Below, one piece after another: positions 63,821-64,000 of a stretch of 64,000 nt of DNA. The DNA comes from Paenibacillus sp. DMB20 (GTDB lineage Bacteria > Bacillota > Bacilli > Paenibacillales > Paenibacillaceae). The DNA lies in NCBI RefSeq assembly GCF_000987955.1, contig NZ_LAZU01000040.1:96061-160060 (forward strand), in the 5' to 3' direction. The notes under the pieces were generated by a model. The model was not told where the DNA came from and ran no database searches. It worked only from the letters and a program-made list of their open reading frames with translations. The translations under genes and the position numbers were made by a program. Positions within the stretch are counted from its first letter, which is position 1. Every line of letters begins with the position of its first letter.

Positions 63821-64000
63821 GTGACTAAATTTACAAAGGATAGTAAACTGGCGATTATTCACGCGTATGACCCTACGCTTCTCTCACAGAGGGAATACGC
63901 AAATCAAATGGGCGTTACCAACTCTCAGTTTCAATATTGGTTGAAGCTCTACGAGATCCATGGTGAGTCTGCCTTTGCCAATGGCTATACAAATTATCCG
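63821..64000 (+). CDS. IS3-family transposase OrfA (helix-turn-helix), N-terminal part
   Basis: Sixty residues from GTG 63821 (GGAGGT upstream) to the window edge. 'YDPTLLSQREYANQMGVTNS' followed by 'QFQYWLKLYEIHGESAFAN' is the Tnp_8/HTH start of IS3-family OrfA proteins, which bind the element's ends. The rest of OrfA and the catalytic OrfB are outside the window. Confidence 0.8.
   Translation, partial: MTKFTKDSKLAIIHAYDPTLLSQREYANQMGVTNSQFQYWLKLYEIHGESAFANGYTNYP

Overview
The window looks like a chromosomal segment of a Paenibacillus-type member of the Bacillota. The evidence is mixed GC content, strong AGGAGG-type ribosome sites with many GTG and TTG starts, lplB/ytcP/lplA-type sugar ABC operons led by a membrane-bound AraC sensor, a SigI/RsgI pair, an S-layer-homology protein, stalk-domain proteins and a second ClpP paralogue. 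Genus assignment is inference.

A property of the sequence affects the whole annotation. At least 21 genes are split by small frame shifts. Nearly all can be joined by removing one base from an A or T run of 6 to 9. Both halves of these genes are well conserved, so I treat them as one gene each and report the full span; base-calling overcalls are the simplest explanation. True remnants are reported separately: a peptidase S66 N-terminus near 62.2 kb and an acetyl xylan esterase C-terminus near 58.1 kb.

Layout. 0-4.7 kb: end of a flavin-binding PPOX protein, a serine hydrolase, a DUF6773-like/XRE pair, an exported erythromycin-esterase-like protein and a VOC protein. 4.8-8.4 kb: a module made of a TIM barrel-AraC fusion regulator, a Tm-1-like (UPF0261) protein and a free-standing TIM-barrel PEP-hydrolase-family protein, with a candidate cre site. 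8.4-11 kb: a DUF6886-like protein, a stalk-domain protein and an AraC regulator. 11.2-15.7 kb: one exported protein of about 1,486 residues combining a metallophosphoesterase and a GH8 glycosidase. 16-21.7 kb: an amino acid permease, a GrpB-like protein, a small membrane protein, a TetR regulator, a VOC protein, ClpP and an ECF sigma factor.

22.1-36.0 kb: a cell-envelope module. It holds an amidase and a polysaccharide deacetylase, an OmpR-type two-component system with a lipoprotein, two tandem solute-binding lipoproteins, two sugar-type ABC permeases without an ATPase, a HlyD-like adaptor and a 973-residue exported protein with Ig-like repeats. Three of its promoters share an almost identical 50-bp block at constant geometry, with three 11-bp repeats overlapping the -35 position. 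This marks a probable regulon of the local response regulator and is the best candidate for an undescribed system here.

36.2-38.2 kb: a nucleoside-diphosphate-sugar epimerase, PgsA and a small membrane protein. 38.2-46.4 kb: a fucoside uptake and breakdown operon (AraC sensor, LplB/YtcP-type permeases, solute-binding protein, GH29 fucosidase, sugar isomerase). 46.5-52.4 kb: a GNAT enzyme, an alpha/beta hydrolase, SigI-RsgI, an SLH protein and a Cu/Zn-SOD-like exported protein. 52.5-54.5 kb: two methyltransferases, one fused to a ParB-like segment, and a small ORF. 54.6-64 kb: a SNF2 helicase, an ABC exporter, an SRPBCC protein, an oxidoreductase, broken and intact small enzymes, and the left end of an IS3-type insertion sequence running off the window.
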